DNA of 64,000 bases, taken from the NCBI GenBank assembly GCA_032718865.1, contig JALUTQ010000010.1, positions 1-64,000 of the forward strand, written 5' to 3'. This document shows positions 27,556 through 38,836 of this stretch, in pieces. The notes beneath the pieces are model-generated. The model had not been told where the DNA came from. It was given only the letters and a program-made list of their open reading frames with translations, and did not search any database. Made by a program: the position numbers and the translations under genes. Origin of the DNA: Tilletia caries (taxonomy: Eukaryota > Basidiomycota > Exobasidiomycetes > Tilletiales > Tilletiaceae). Every line of letters begins with the position of its first letter. Within the stretch, counting starts at the first letter, position 1.

Positions 27556-28302
27556 GCAAGTAACCTGAATGTCCCGATCTATGGTCGATTCGCCCCGAGC
27601 ATGAGGCGATTGGCCCCGTAAGCGTTTTTTGAATTGAGCCCGTAAGATGAGGCGATTCAGCCCGTAATTATCGGCGACTGAACCCATAAACAAAGGCGAT
27701 TGAGCCCATAAAGATGGTCGATTGGCCCCATAAGGCAGGGCACTGGCCCCATAAAAATCTCAAATCGCCTTTGGCGACCTTCCCTGCTTCCAAATCTTCC
27801 AGATAAATTATTCTACAGCGGCCAGGGTGCCTGAAGTAACTGTACTGAGCTTCCAGGGTCATATCCGGTCATAGTCGGGCCGGGATGGCGGTCTTCGGCG
27901 ACGTAATTCACTTTGAGAGCTCGTCGACGGGCAGAAACGCTTCACAGAAGCTCGACTTGTATGTGAGTTGAACCCTCTTACATACCTGAAGGCCCGACCG
28001 GTCGTTTGGACAGTGTTAGTACACACTACCGCTCTATCCGGCTGAAATAGACATTACGGGCTCTGTCCACCATCTTTATGGGCTCTGTCCACCATCTTTA
28101 TGGGGCCAATCGACCATCTTTATGGGTTCAATGTACTAATCTTACGGGGTCAATGCACCAAAATTGCGTTTTTTACGGGCTCAATCGACCATCTTTATGG
28201 GTCACATGACCATCTTTATGGGGTCACTCAACCATAGATCGGGGTCAGTGCCGGGGTGCTTGGGGCGAACCGACCATAGATCGGGACATTCACCCGTTCT
28301 CG
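27556..28302. mobile_element. Foldback MULE-like element with 9-bp target duplication
   Basis: The 747 bp element is flanked by GTACCGTTG at 27547-27555 and 28303-28311. Eleven bases in from each end begins an inverted copy of TGAATGTCCCGATCTATGGT. Each arm, about 200-230 bp, is filled with degenerate repeats of CGATTGRCCCCATAAAGATGG, in one orientation on the left and the opposite on the right, so the ends can fold back. The centre (about 27770-28050) is unique. There is no transposase. The 9-bp duplication suggests the Mutator-like group; the terminal 11 bases match poorly. Confidence 0.7.
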
Positions 28303-28998
28303 GTACCGTTGTGGCCCCAACATGTGACAATACCTGTTTCGAGCCTCTACTTCATGCGCTGTCTGCTCGCTCAGTATTGACGCAGAGAAGTACAGATTTC
28401 AATGAACTGATGGCAATGGACATGCGCACCGGCAGCAGCTTTGAGCGAGCCGATACGTTGCGATGTTGAGGAGCAGCATGCTCTCAAAGTTTGTGACACG
28501 ATTTTGACATCTTTGACAGCTCTAGTGCCTCGAGCGTGACCATTTTGACACACCAAAACCTGTTTAAACACGATAACTTCCGCTACAGGTGTTCGAATCG
28601 AGTCAAAGAACATGCGCTGTAAAGGTCTGGAACGATGGCGTTGCATGAGCGAATTTTTTTGAGGTGTTGAGGTGTGAAAAGAGGAGTGGGAGTGGTGTGA
28701 AGGATCGCGGTGGGAATTCTCGAAGTTGCACTATAAGAATTAGGTATACTGAGGAAAAGCCTCCGGAGCTGGGAGTATTTTGAAACTCAAAATCGAAATT
28801 CCGCTCACTCACTGACTGACTCACACTGCACACACTCTCACACGCAAGACCAAAGCCCTGCCTCTTCCAGCAAAGACAAGTCACAAGGCACAGAGACGAC
28901 AAGTTTGCCATGTTGACTGCTATTCTGCTGAAAGAGCTGTAAGAATAGTGAAGGGGGGAAAGCTGGGTGCAGAAAGAGAACGATGAGCGCTGAAGAAG

Positions 28999-29265
28999 GT
29001 CTGAAGAAGGGAAGGATCCAGCTCCCTCTCAAAAAAACTAGGGTGACGATGATCATGATCTTGATCATTGATTGATCTTTCTTTCTTTCGCGCGAGCTCT
29101 AATCTTTGTGATCATAAAGGCAGAGCAGAAAGGTTGTCATCATCGAAGAGTTAGGTTGGGCTGGCCCCCCCAGCCGATTTTCGCGACACGGTGTTGCACC
29201 CTAGTTTTTTTTGAGAGGTAGCTGGGGAGGTTTGAAGAAGGTCTGAAGAAAAGAGAAGGCATCCA
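28999..29265. repeat. Imperfect inverted repeat
   Basis: The stretch around 29010-29047, ending CTCTCAAAAAAACTAGGGTG, recurs inverted at about 29198-29230, starting CACCCTAGTTTTTTTTGAGA. GGTCTGAAGAAGG also occurs near both arms in direct orientation. The two arms are about 150 bp apart and could form a hairpin. The function is unknown, and it may be a remnant of a small element. Confidence 0.5.
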
Positions 29266-29546
29266 GCAAGCGTGTCGCGCATCATTTGGCACGCGTCGCA
29301 GTGTGATCCCGAGCTCGCTGTTGTCATTGGCGCCGAGGGCGTCCCTTGCTTGTTGCTTGTTAAGCTTGATGGATACGCCCAGGCCCTTGTGACTGAGTGA
29401 GTGAGTGTTGAGTGGGTGCAGTGGCATTTTGGATCCAAAATCGCATTTTCAAACGTGCAAACGTGTGGAAACGAAATTTTTATCTCGTTTCAAACATTTC
29501 GCATCTTGCTATAGTACAAACTCGGCGGCTACTTAGTACCCCTGCG

Positions 29547-30529
29547 CAGGGCTCGGCAAAACTAAGGCGACTAAGAAACTAAGACTATCCGACTAAGCCT
29601 TAGTCCCGACTCGACTAGACTATGACTAAGGGCTTTTGGCATCCGACTATGACTATGACTAAGGCCCCGCCAGGTCCGACTATAGTCGGTCTTAGTCTGT
29701 TAGTCAGACCCTTTTTTTGGGTTTTCGTCCAAGCTGAGATGCTTGGGAGGTTCTCCTTTGTATCCACAAACTATTTCGAGTCGTGCATTTCGAATTAGTA
29801 GGAACACATAATTTTGACAGAAAAATCAAACTAACATCCGAAGATTCGTCGGATTAGTCCGACAATTAGTTTGACGTGTCCGAAGTCCGACAACGACATC
29901 TGACTAACATTTGCATTAGTTGAGTCTCTATTACATAATGTGTTATGTACACAGCTTTCCGGGTCTGGTACCACGTCCACCTCTGCACGCCCGCTTGCGA
30001 TTTGCGAAAGGTACGGAAATCATACTCTTTATACGACGATCTCAGTACCAGACTACCAGTATCCAGTGGCCAGTACTATACTAGGACTATAGGAGGACTA
30101 TAGTACCAGTGGTCGGTGCTATAGTAGGACTATAGTACCAGTGCTATAGGCATTGCGATAGTAAGTATTACATTCGTACAGACAGAATTGCTATAGTAGG
30201 TGCTATAGGAGTGCTATGGGAGATACTATAGCAGTGCTATAGTACTGTCTGTCTGAAAACGGCTGCAAAACAGTGTGAGAACGGCTCAAGACTATTTGTC
30301 GATCAATAGTCTCATAGTCGGACTTAGTCTAACTAAGGAAACTAATAGTCGGTTAGTGACATGTTAGTCACACGCTAGTCAGGTCCGCTTCCGACTAAGC
30401 CAAACTAAGAAACTTAAGTGACTATTAGTCCCGATTAGACTAGACTAACGGACGGTCCGGGTCAATGTGACTATGACTATGACTAAGGATTTCAGAAAAG
30501 TACCGACTATTAGTCGTTGCCGAGGCCTG
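29547..30529. mobile_element. hAT-like non-autonomous element with TAGTC/CTAAG repeats
   Basis: The 983 bp element begins CAGGGCTCGGCAA and ends TTGCCGAGGCCTG, an inverted repeat with one mismatch in 13. The 8-bp duplication CCCCTGCG flanks it (29539-29546 and 30530-30537). CAGGG-type ends with an 8-bp duplication are the hAT signature by general knowledge. The outer parts are packed with ACTAAG, GACTATGACTA and TAGTC words, and the middle (about 30050-30240) with CTATAGTA words. Subterminal repeats of this kind bind hAT transposases in known elements. No transposase is present. Confidence 0.8.
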
Positions 30530-30903
30530 CCCCTGCGCGCGAGCCACATATTCGATCAGAACTCGACAACGTAGTCTGGTCACACCAGACCTTGTAACTC
30601 TCAAATGAGCTAAAGCACTATACCGCGTACGAGGTCTGGGCGCACTCGACCCGATTCTGAGTGGAAGTGGTCGAGCAAAACCTGTCCAAGCCCTCAATTC
30701 TCTACTCTTCCCTTCCAACCATTGAGTTATCCACACAGACATGACGACGCAAGAAGATCATCTCCCGTGAATATGGCGCACATCCTTTACAGCCAAGCTT
30801 GTCTTGTCCGTCTGGCGTCTGCCGCCAGCAGTATTGGTCACACGGAGGAGGGTTGCAAGTGCAGTTTGGTACATGATCCAATCGACCGACATCACCTTTA
30901 CAT

Positions 30904-31449
30904 TTGGTCAACAGAAGGGCCCGCATGTCACGCCTTCAGAGGGTTCTGGCCGTCCATGATACCATGGCAGATGTGGACTCTCGCTTTCCGACTTTCTGGA
31001 CGAGTTTTTCACAAGTTCGGACGTCAGTCTCCAGCGCCAGCGCTCCAACTGGCTTCTCTACAGACCCGGCCGGCAATACGGCCCTTTACGATGCGCTCGG
31101 CTATTGAGCAGAGCGGTATTCAGCACTGAGGACGAGGCGGCGATCACATACGGCAAGGGTTTGGCCGATATATTGCTCGATACTCGATTGGATCACTGTG
31201 GAAAAAGATCAGGCGTCCCACGAGCCAGGATTCCGAGCTTCCGACTTCTTGGGAGATGCCAGTGCTCCAGAAACAGATCAACTCCTTTATCTGCGCACCC
31301 TAATGGAACAACATCTACCTGTCACAGTCCGCATCATGGAATGTCTTTGCGGCGTTGGCGATGCATCCGCGTATGGTCCACAGCGGAGCAAAATCAGTAC
31401 GGAGGAGCGTGCTACATGGTCACTGAAATCAGATAATGTGAGTGACTGA
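30904..31449 (+). pseudogene. Unassigned decayed reading frame
   Basis: A single frame runs from 30904 to 31449 with one in-frame TGA at about 31105-31107. Parts of its predicted protein have an ordinary composition, but another frame at 31104-31200 looks equally coding-like, so a frame change or intron may lie there. I recognise no domain. There is no strong reason to prefer any start. It could be a fragment of a transposon-borne gene, or chance. Confidence 0.2.
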
Positions 31450-31630
31450 GTGGTGACTGGTGTATGCAGCTATGTCACATAGCTCATAAACCTTTGTTCT
31501 TCAACATACAGGCCGTCGTTGTTTGCCTTTCAATCGCGTTGAACCTGAGGAGCGAGCGTATGAATCGATTCCAGACTGTGTTCGGTCTCATCCTCAGGCC
31601 CAAGCATGCGCCGAAAAGCGTACAAACAAT

Positions 31631-31735
31631 CAAGGCTCGGCAACTATCTTCACTATGTAACTATGATAACTATATAGTTTTAACTAATAGTGATAACTTG
31701 ACTATACTTTGGGCGGCGAAGCCGCCTACACTGCC
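31631..31735. repeat. Short TATAGT-rich repeat, relative of 44073-44592
   Basis: The stretch starts CAAGGCTCGGCAACTATC and ends CGCCTACACTGCC. Both end words recur inverted around the TATAGT-rich block at 44073-44592, and sequence beyond the CTACACTGCC end also looks loosely related. A hairpin GGCGGCGAAGCCGCC sits at about 31712-31727. CAGTG and CAAGG ends recall hAT elements, but no target duplication was found. Confidence 0.45.
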
Positions 31736-31989
31736 AAGTGTCCACGAAAAGCTCAGGGGAATCGCAGCTGCGAGCTCGTAGGATGATCGTGGAGGGGTTC
31801 TGGCGGTCATCGTGGTCTCTCTCGTACTCAATCGTGGGTCACGAGTATGAGCGACACTCCTCAGGACTTCGTGTGATATCGTCAGGGCTGAGGCATCCTG
31901 CGACGATCCTGACCGCATCACAATTCACACTACACAATTGACAATAACGACAGTACATTCCCAATCCCATTGCTGTCCAAGCTCCAAAA

Positions 31990-34480
31990 GCGTCAGAAAT
32001 CGCTTGATGGATCATGTTGCTATGCTGGAAATGATACACCGTCTATGAGTATCTTGGGCGATTCCAGGGGCCAGGGGCAGCAGCCGTTCCGATGTCCAGC
32101 TGGAGGAACGAGGCGACGGGCCAGAAGTGGTATCGCCCGCCTCCGGAACCACGGCCAGCTCGACCAGACTCAGGCAGTTCGCCGTTCCCGTTCCCGCTGC
32201 AGCCGCACCGAGCACGACTTGCGGGCAATCGGTGTGAATTCGGAAGATGTCTTGCAGCTGAAGAACGGAGAACAGGGCATGTCAGCCAGGAAGTAGAGAC
32301 AGATTGTGCCCAGTCGGCCAAAGGCATTGCGGCGACTTACGTCTTTGACGGAGAAGAAATCAGAGTCCTTCTTCGTGGCATTGTAGGCCCCCCTCTTGTT
32401 GCTCAGTCAAATGTCAATCAGTCGCGTTCAGGTGTGAGTCACAGCGCTTGAGTTGGATTGCTCACCATCAAAGCATCACCAAAGCCGATCTTGCTGAGCT
32501 GTCTCAAGAAGATATTCTCGTCCATCTGTTGCACACAAGGTCATCAGCAACCGTATTCGGGAAACTCCATCTCTCGCGACTACTCACCGTGCCTTAGGTG
32601 AGCATGCGGTAGATGAAACACCTTCTGCCCGTCACGGTGCTGTGCAAAGGAAAGATTTGATCAGTGGGTGGTCCTCCTCTTATGGACATTCGTATTGCTC
32701 ACAATTCTGGTCATCGACTGTCCCTCACTGGAAGGTTCCAGTCGCTGTCAAGCCTGATAGGAGATGGATGTTCATACATTGTTGTCAGCAAAGAGTGCTC
32801 AAGAAGATGTAGCAAAATGGATAGCGAAATGGCAGAGCCAAGAGAATTTACAGAATAAGTCAATTGGCGCCGATGAGGCTCAAGCCCACGCCGCTGGACC
32901 TGGCGCTGAGCAAGAACGCGACTGAAGGTTGGGAAATGGGTAAGTTCAGCAAAAATACCTGGGCAAAAATATCTGACTCGAAGCGGCATTGCATCTGCTC
33001 ACAGTACTTCGAAACCATTTGACGATTACTGAAGGGGAATATAGGACAATCAGTCTCGTTCCAAGTCGAGAGTGCATAATGCATATAATGCAAGCTTACA
33101 AAAAGCAGAGGTCCCATGCTGGCGAGCACGATGGCAATGAGATGGAGTTGACGGATGAGCGAAGTCGGCTATTGCGTCGGAATTAGTTCTGGATTTGGTG
33201 GCTGGCGGTAAACGAGGGAAAGGGAAAGAGAGGAGGAAGAAGGGAGGGAAAGAGACGCGGTCAGCGATGAGCGAAGGAAATTGAATGGTAGAGCAGGCAG
33301 CAAGCTAGAAAGAAAGAAGGGTCATGACTCCACTTAAGGCTTGACAATGAGCCAGAAGAACCCATCGGTAGCAAGGACTGGATTGATTAGGCTTTCCTGA
33401 TTCCTCAGTCCACTTCAACGACCGCGGTCCAGAGCCAGCACTCCCGCTCTTTCCTTCTTTCGAAGCCGCTGTCGCGCGTGTCTCTCCGACGCCCAATCCT
33501 CCCTCCTTGTCGAACTGTTGTTGTGAGTCCGTGTAAAGGGAGAGAAGAGGTCAGTGACAGCTCGACTATGATGGCGCCTGGTGCGAGAAAAATCATACCA
33601 GTTGGATCTGCTGGAATCGTGCGGCCATTTTTGCTGATGCTATGTGCCTGGTGTATGAGCTGAGGGTTAGATAACCAAGCTAGTCGAGTCAGCGACGGGA
33701 AAACAGCATATGACTCACAGTCCCGGGAGTGGAGCGTGCGGGGCAGGACCCGATGACCTCAAGGCAAGCGCGGCTAGAGCGAGCGGACGAGGGAGCAGAC
33801 GGGAGGGAGAGAAAAGAAATGATGGAGAACGACTGCAGGTGGGGAGAAGAAACAGTGAAAGAGAAGCGTGAGCTGCAGATAGCAAGAATGAGAAGAGGAG
33901 AGAGTCTGGTCAGAGGCTGACTCGGGCGCAAAAACGGGTATGCCGTTTCGCCAGAGAAACTGGCTGCAGCCTGCATCCATCGGAAGCGACGGTGTTGACG
34001 CTGAGTGAATGACAGAGGCGCGATGAGCATACCGACGGGAGGAGGATTCGGTTAAGTATAGGGCATATGACTCACTCTAAGGCCAATGAAAGCATCGGGG
34101 TGCTGTGGGAAGCGCAAGCGGGCGTCTGCGGCTGAAGATGGGGAGTATGCTAAGTCCATTGTGAACGAGAATGATCCGGAAAAGGATCCGACATACGGAA
34201 AGAAAGAGCGAAGGAGTGTAGTCTGCCACTCTGTCTCCGACCTGGTTTCTCTAGAGAGGGAGAATATTAGGAATCAATTTCAGAAGCGGAGGGGGATCAG
34301 AATGAGCGGGAACAGAACGGAGAAGAAGGGTACCGTCGGACCCTAGATCAGTGGCAGATGGGAATGGGGTTGACCCACGTCGTCGTGCTTCATGCTTTAC
34401 GACCCAGAGCGGTGATCGAGGTCCGAGGATGACTGTGTGTAAGGAGAAAGCTGAAAGACGCATAAGGGAGATCAGAGGAG
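31990..34480 (-). other. Unresolved minus-strand region with many splice-like sites
   Basis: On the minus strand this stretch has many donor-like words (GTGAGT, GTAAGC, GTAAGT at about 34077, 33718, 33102, 32333 and others), each followed within 40-110 bases by a pyrimidine stretch and CAG. That spacing is like the real introns of the neighbouring genes. Candidate exons exist at about 33045-32970 and 32270-32043, but I could not join them in one frame or recognise a domain. It may be a decayed intron-rich gene. The plus strand at 33210-33260 is a purine-rich tract. Confidence 0.25.
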
Positions 34481-34713
34481 GCAGGTGTCTCTGTCAATGT
34501 CTTGCGTGAATGTGAGTTGCAGGCAACATCATCACATGTATCAGAATCAATGTCACGAGCTCTTCAAGCCTTGGCCCTTGGATCAAGTGAAAGGCGGGAG
34601 AAGATTCATTGGGGCGCCTTGTTTATTGTTCCTGTTGGCATCATCAGATACGTTCTCGTTTCAGAAGTCAAATCATTAACCCATCATTCGCTTATTATTG
34701 GTAACACTCACAG

Positions 34714-37700
34714 CTACAAGTGGTCCTCGACGTCAATGTCGGACTCGTCGCCTCTACTGTCTCCAGGATGTTCGTCGTCGCTCGATTCTGTCCACAAGTC
34801 AGAGTCGCCGTCGATATCGCTAGCGGTTGCTCGTCGGACAGGTTCAGATCGCCCGGGTGCTGCTCGTTCACCTTCTCCATCGTCGTCGAGTGCATGTTCC
34901 GCCGACTCTCCTGTGATCAGCTCCACGGCCAATTTAGCAATGTTTTGCTCTGTCGGTGGCTCAGCAAGTCTTGGATACATGTCCGCGAGCTGAAGTGCGG
35001 ATCGGAAGAGGCAGTGGTTGAGTAGATATTGTTGCTGGCCGTCCTCCTCGTGAACCACGCCAGCAACTTTGTGCTGGGTCTCCTCACGCTCCATTCGGAC
35101 CGACCGTGCCTCACTTTTAACCTGACACTTATGGTGATGGCAGTCGTGTGCCACATTCAAGAGTCGGTCGAAACCCTGTAAACGCAAAGGGATTAGAGAA
35201 GATGTTACCGTCCTTACCGATCGATGATGTTCGAGAACACAGATGGACGCATCAGCATTCTGCTGACAAGTGGCAACTCACATTGATAGATCTAATCTCC
35301 CGTTCCCCCCTCCTTCAAAATGATCGGTAAAAGCCCTTGCACGTCCCTGTTCCACTTCATGAGCGTTACTTCCACTTGAACTTCATTATCGGGCTTGTCT
35401 TCAAGCCGAAAAATGCGTTCCAAACGCACAACATCGCCAGTGCCAGCCTCGCGGTCGTACCACACGGTCGAGAACTCGCCAGGTCGGATTCGATCTCCTG
35501 ACTCCGTGATGATGTGGCTCAGAGATGATGGTGGATCGGAGTCCGAAGCTTCCAGACCGTAAAGCTGCCTCAGTTTGGGTGGCATCATTGAAAATAAGTC
35601 GGGATCCGGCTTGCACACGACCCCGTCCCTGGACCAGCTGCCACCACATGCTAAGTGACGGATGGTCTCTTGATCCATAGTGCGCTGCAAAATGTCCTTG
35701 GACGGGGCCGATCGGTTCGATTTGATTGACGCATCGCGTACCGCAGCGTTAAACGACTCGTAACGTTCGGCAGAGAATCCTTTGGCCGGTCCGTACGCCT
35801 CGATGTTGTCGATAACGTGTAGCAAGATATGAAATTTCGGCTTGCTGGTCATCTTCGTAGGAATCACCACTGCTGCTGCCGCATAAAACACCAAAAGCGC
35901 TGCTTTGAGATCGTTCTGCGCGGGTAACAGGTACAGTTATTGACGAGTGTCAGACTCTTGTATTTAACTGCAAGATCGAGCACTCACTTTGTACTGCACG
36001 AGCTCCTCTCGTGTGATCTCCTCCGCAAACAGCAGCCGCCCCAAGACACCTAGCGCACTCCATGCTACCCACAGTTCCAACGACATGGTATCGTCCTTCA
36101 TCAAGGGGTAGAAGGCAATCGAAGCAACTTGAACGATCTTCTTCAAATCCTTCCCAATAAGTCCTCCAGCATTGTCGACCAGCCACTTCCCCGGGAGATT
36201 CCTGGCATTCGCGATGCCCGTAAGAGGAACAGCTTGAAGTCGAGCTACGAAGTCGCGCTCTCGTGTGTTTTTCGCAGTGCCTCCGATGTGATCTGTCGTA
36301 TACTTCCACAGATACTTGACCACACCGAGTTGAAAGGTGTGCAAAATCTCGACTGGTGTAGCGGCGCAGACGTCAAAGCCGATAGGCTCTGGTGTAAAGG
36401 GAAGTGTGCTTCTTTCAGCAAGGAAACGTTGTCACATCGTTTTCAGTTGCCACGGCCCACGGCCCACGCTAGTCGCTCCTCCGACTCACCGTACAGTCTC
36501 AGTAGTGGTGAGTACCATTTCCCCTCGAACACCTCCTTCCGACGCGCCTTCACCTCTACGTCCTTGTGCCGTTCAGATTTAGTCTTCGATAGCCCGAGAA
36601 GCTCGGTGCAAAACCGCGTCGTCACAACGTCTTTGATTCCTGTCTTCGTTTGACGCTTGGACAGGGTGGTCGCAATGCCTTTCGCCGCCACCCTGATCTG
36701 TCTCCGATTCTCCTCAATGATGTCTGCGCCGTGTTTTGGCACTCCTTGCTTCTCAAAGCAACAAGTGGTAGTGTCAATCATTATCGAATAAGAACGAAGC
36801 GGAGCAGACTTGTTTTGACTGAGAGCATCTCACCTGAAGAAATTGTGCAAAGCCTGTCACTTCTCGCATTGCTTTCCGTGGTCCTCCAGCTTTGCAAACT
36901 CGACACGCATATAAACCCGACATGCCGATTGACGCAGAAAGCATGGCCGCCATAGGATTGTCCGCGACGCAGAAGACGAGAAGCGGCCGGACGAGAACCT
37001 CCTCCTGCAAATAGCAGTCGTAAACTGGAAAAGGTTCCTTGTGTGAACGGCTGCATAGGAGAGCATGCATGATCAATACGATGGAGACACAGATCACAGA
37101 AACGGGTAAACATGCGAAAGACAAACGGATCTGCTCACATCAACTCATCTACCACGACGTCCATGAGAGCGTGAGCGTCCACCTTGGTGCTGACTGACAG
37201 AAGTTTGACGTTGGCACGCTTGTCTAGTTCAGAGCGTGGTAATGATGCGTTCGAGAAGTAGATGGCAACGTGCTCGTTCCACCTCTTTGTCGTGGACCCG
37301 GATGTTTCGTCCTCGAAAACTATGACGGGAACCTGGTACACGATGCGGCCGGCGGCTTTGACGCGTAAAGGATTGAAATTTGGTAGCTGGTTTCCGTTTT
37401 TGGTCGACTGTCACCAGCGCAGGACATTGTCAGAGATAGTAAACAACTACGAAGCGAAGAAGACAGTAACAAGAGTGCGGATACTAACATACGTTGATCT
37501 TATGTAGCTCCCGAAGCTCCCGTACGTCGACTTCTTCGGGATCAAACACAAATCGAGCGTTGCCCATATGAACCTCGAAATGATCCCCACGTGTAATCAC
37601 GGCCCACCCTTCGCCTCGTTCTCTGCCTTGCTCGTCAGTGAAGAATGTGAAAGGTCGTAGCAAGCGTCCATCAGCGATCCGAACGACTTCGTCGGTGAAG

Positions 37701-38836
37701 ATCATTCCGTCACTGCGATAGCACGGTGGTGTCTTGCGCGTGTTGGTCTGAAAGGCCATTTCATTAGCCTCGTAGACCTCTCGTACCAAGGATTTCCGGG
37801 AGGGAAGAAGCGTCATTTGGCGGCGGATCAAAGGGTTGGAGAAGTCCTAAAGGAAACGAGAGTGGATCTCAATGAATGGATCCTCCTTTCTCGCTGCATG
37901 TTTGCTTATAAGGACACGCTATCCGCTCACGGCTCACCTGAGTTAGTTTGTCTCGAATACTGCTAGAGAAGAAGATCTTGCCATCCGACGTCGTATGTTT
38001 GTGAAGCGGTGGGCAAACCTCCGCTCGCACCCTCTTCATTGACTGCGAACACGTGTATGCGGAGGGTGTCCCGCGTGCGTCCAGTGCTTCAGCAACGTCT
38101 AGCGCTAAGCTCAACGACTGTTCTGATAGGACGTGCTGAGGAGAATTCTTCAAAGACAGTGCGATGAACGTCTGTTATAATTGACTGTCAGCAAAATATA
38201 GAATCGTGAGCAAGTAGAAGACCAGGAGGGGGAATACTTGCCTCTCTCGACAGAAAAGGGAACGCTTCCTCGCTGTAGCGACTATGCGCTGCAGCATCAT
38301 TATCCTTACTCAGGTTTGAGATGAAAGCGTCATCTTCCGCCTGCAATCCTTATGCCTCCTCCGTCAGGGCTGCCATCTGGTCATCCTGGTTCATGCGTCG
38401 GAAAAAGCTCTCCTTTGCATGGTCATCTGGGTCAACAGGCAGCAGATGATCTTCCCCTGAGTCGAAGAAAACGTTGTGCTCATCGTTCTCCAGCTGCATG
38501 CAGATCGTAGAGAATCACAAGTGTGCTCATCAGTGATCGCAAGATTAAGGCAGTGGTCTGAATTCACAAGTATACGCACCGTACGGTTACTCTGGTGTCT
38601 AGCGCTTGAAGTATGCCGCAGGTGATGCTTCGATGCGAACGGTCGTCGTCCTTCTGGATCGCAGACCAAGCACACGATCTGAAGCGATTCCCCTTCCAAA
38701 ACCTGGAAACCTGCACGAGACGATGAATAATGCAACAACAGTCAGCGCACGAAGACAGTTCAGGGGCACAGTAATGATCCATACCTCGACCAAGTGTCAC
38801 TTGCACCTCGTCTCTTGTCTTTCGATATGCAGGCAT
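34714..38836 (-). pseudogene. Zinc-finger transposase-like gene, 11 exons, broken
   Basis: Proposed exons on the minus strand are 38836-38785, 38710-38580, 38493-38242, 38171-37938, 37846-37493, 37407-37139, 37024-36834, 36748-36495, 36411-35988, 35915-35282 and 35175-34714, giving about 1084 residues once the slips are ignored. Exon 2 has a C2H2-like finger (CLVCDPEG then HHLRHTSSARH). Later exons carry blocks typical of a large basidiomycete transposon-associated family as I recall it: ADNPMAAML, CRVCKAGG, ATPVEILHTFQLG, SKPKFHILLH and SAERYESFN. The last exon has a CHHHKCQ motif and an acidic tail. Defects are an in-frame TAA at 38352-38350, one surplus base at the exon 6/7 join (TTT at 37024-37022) and one in a G6 run (35310-35305). 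Intron 3 has a GC donor and exon 8 a weak GTACGG donor. The family is not firmly named; I do not claim it is KDZ. Confidence 0.7.

Larger units (their letters stand above)
26740..29513. mobile_element. 2.77 kb element with 33-bp perfect TIRs
   Basis: The left end TATAGCAAGATGCGAAATGT and the right end are exact inverted copies over 33 bases (26740-26772 and 29481-29513), with similarity running about seven bases further. The outermost TATA is palindromic, so a TA or TATA target duplication cannot be told from the TIR itself. No transposase reading frame was found inside, so it looks non-autonomous. It starts six bases after the last satellite base. It contains a nested foldback element (27556-28302) and a long hairpin (about 28999-29265). 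Superfamily unassigned; Tc1/mariner is one possibility. Confidence 0.65.

Noticed and set aside
34714..38836. Assignment of the zinc-finger gene to KDZ or Plavaka transposases
   Set aside because: The blocks seen are familiar from basidiomycete genomes, but I could not match them to the diagnostic motifs of either named family.
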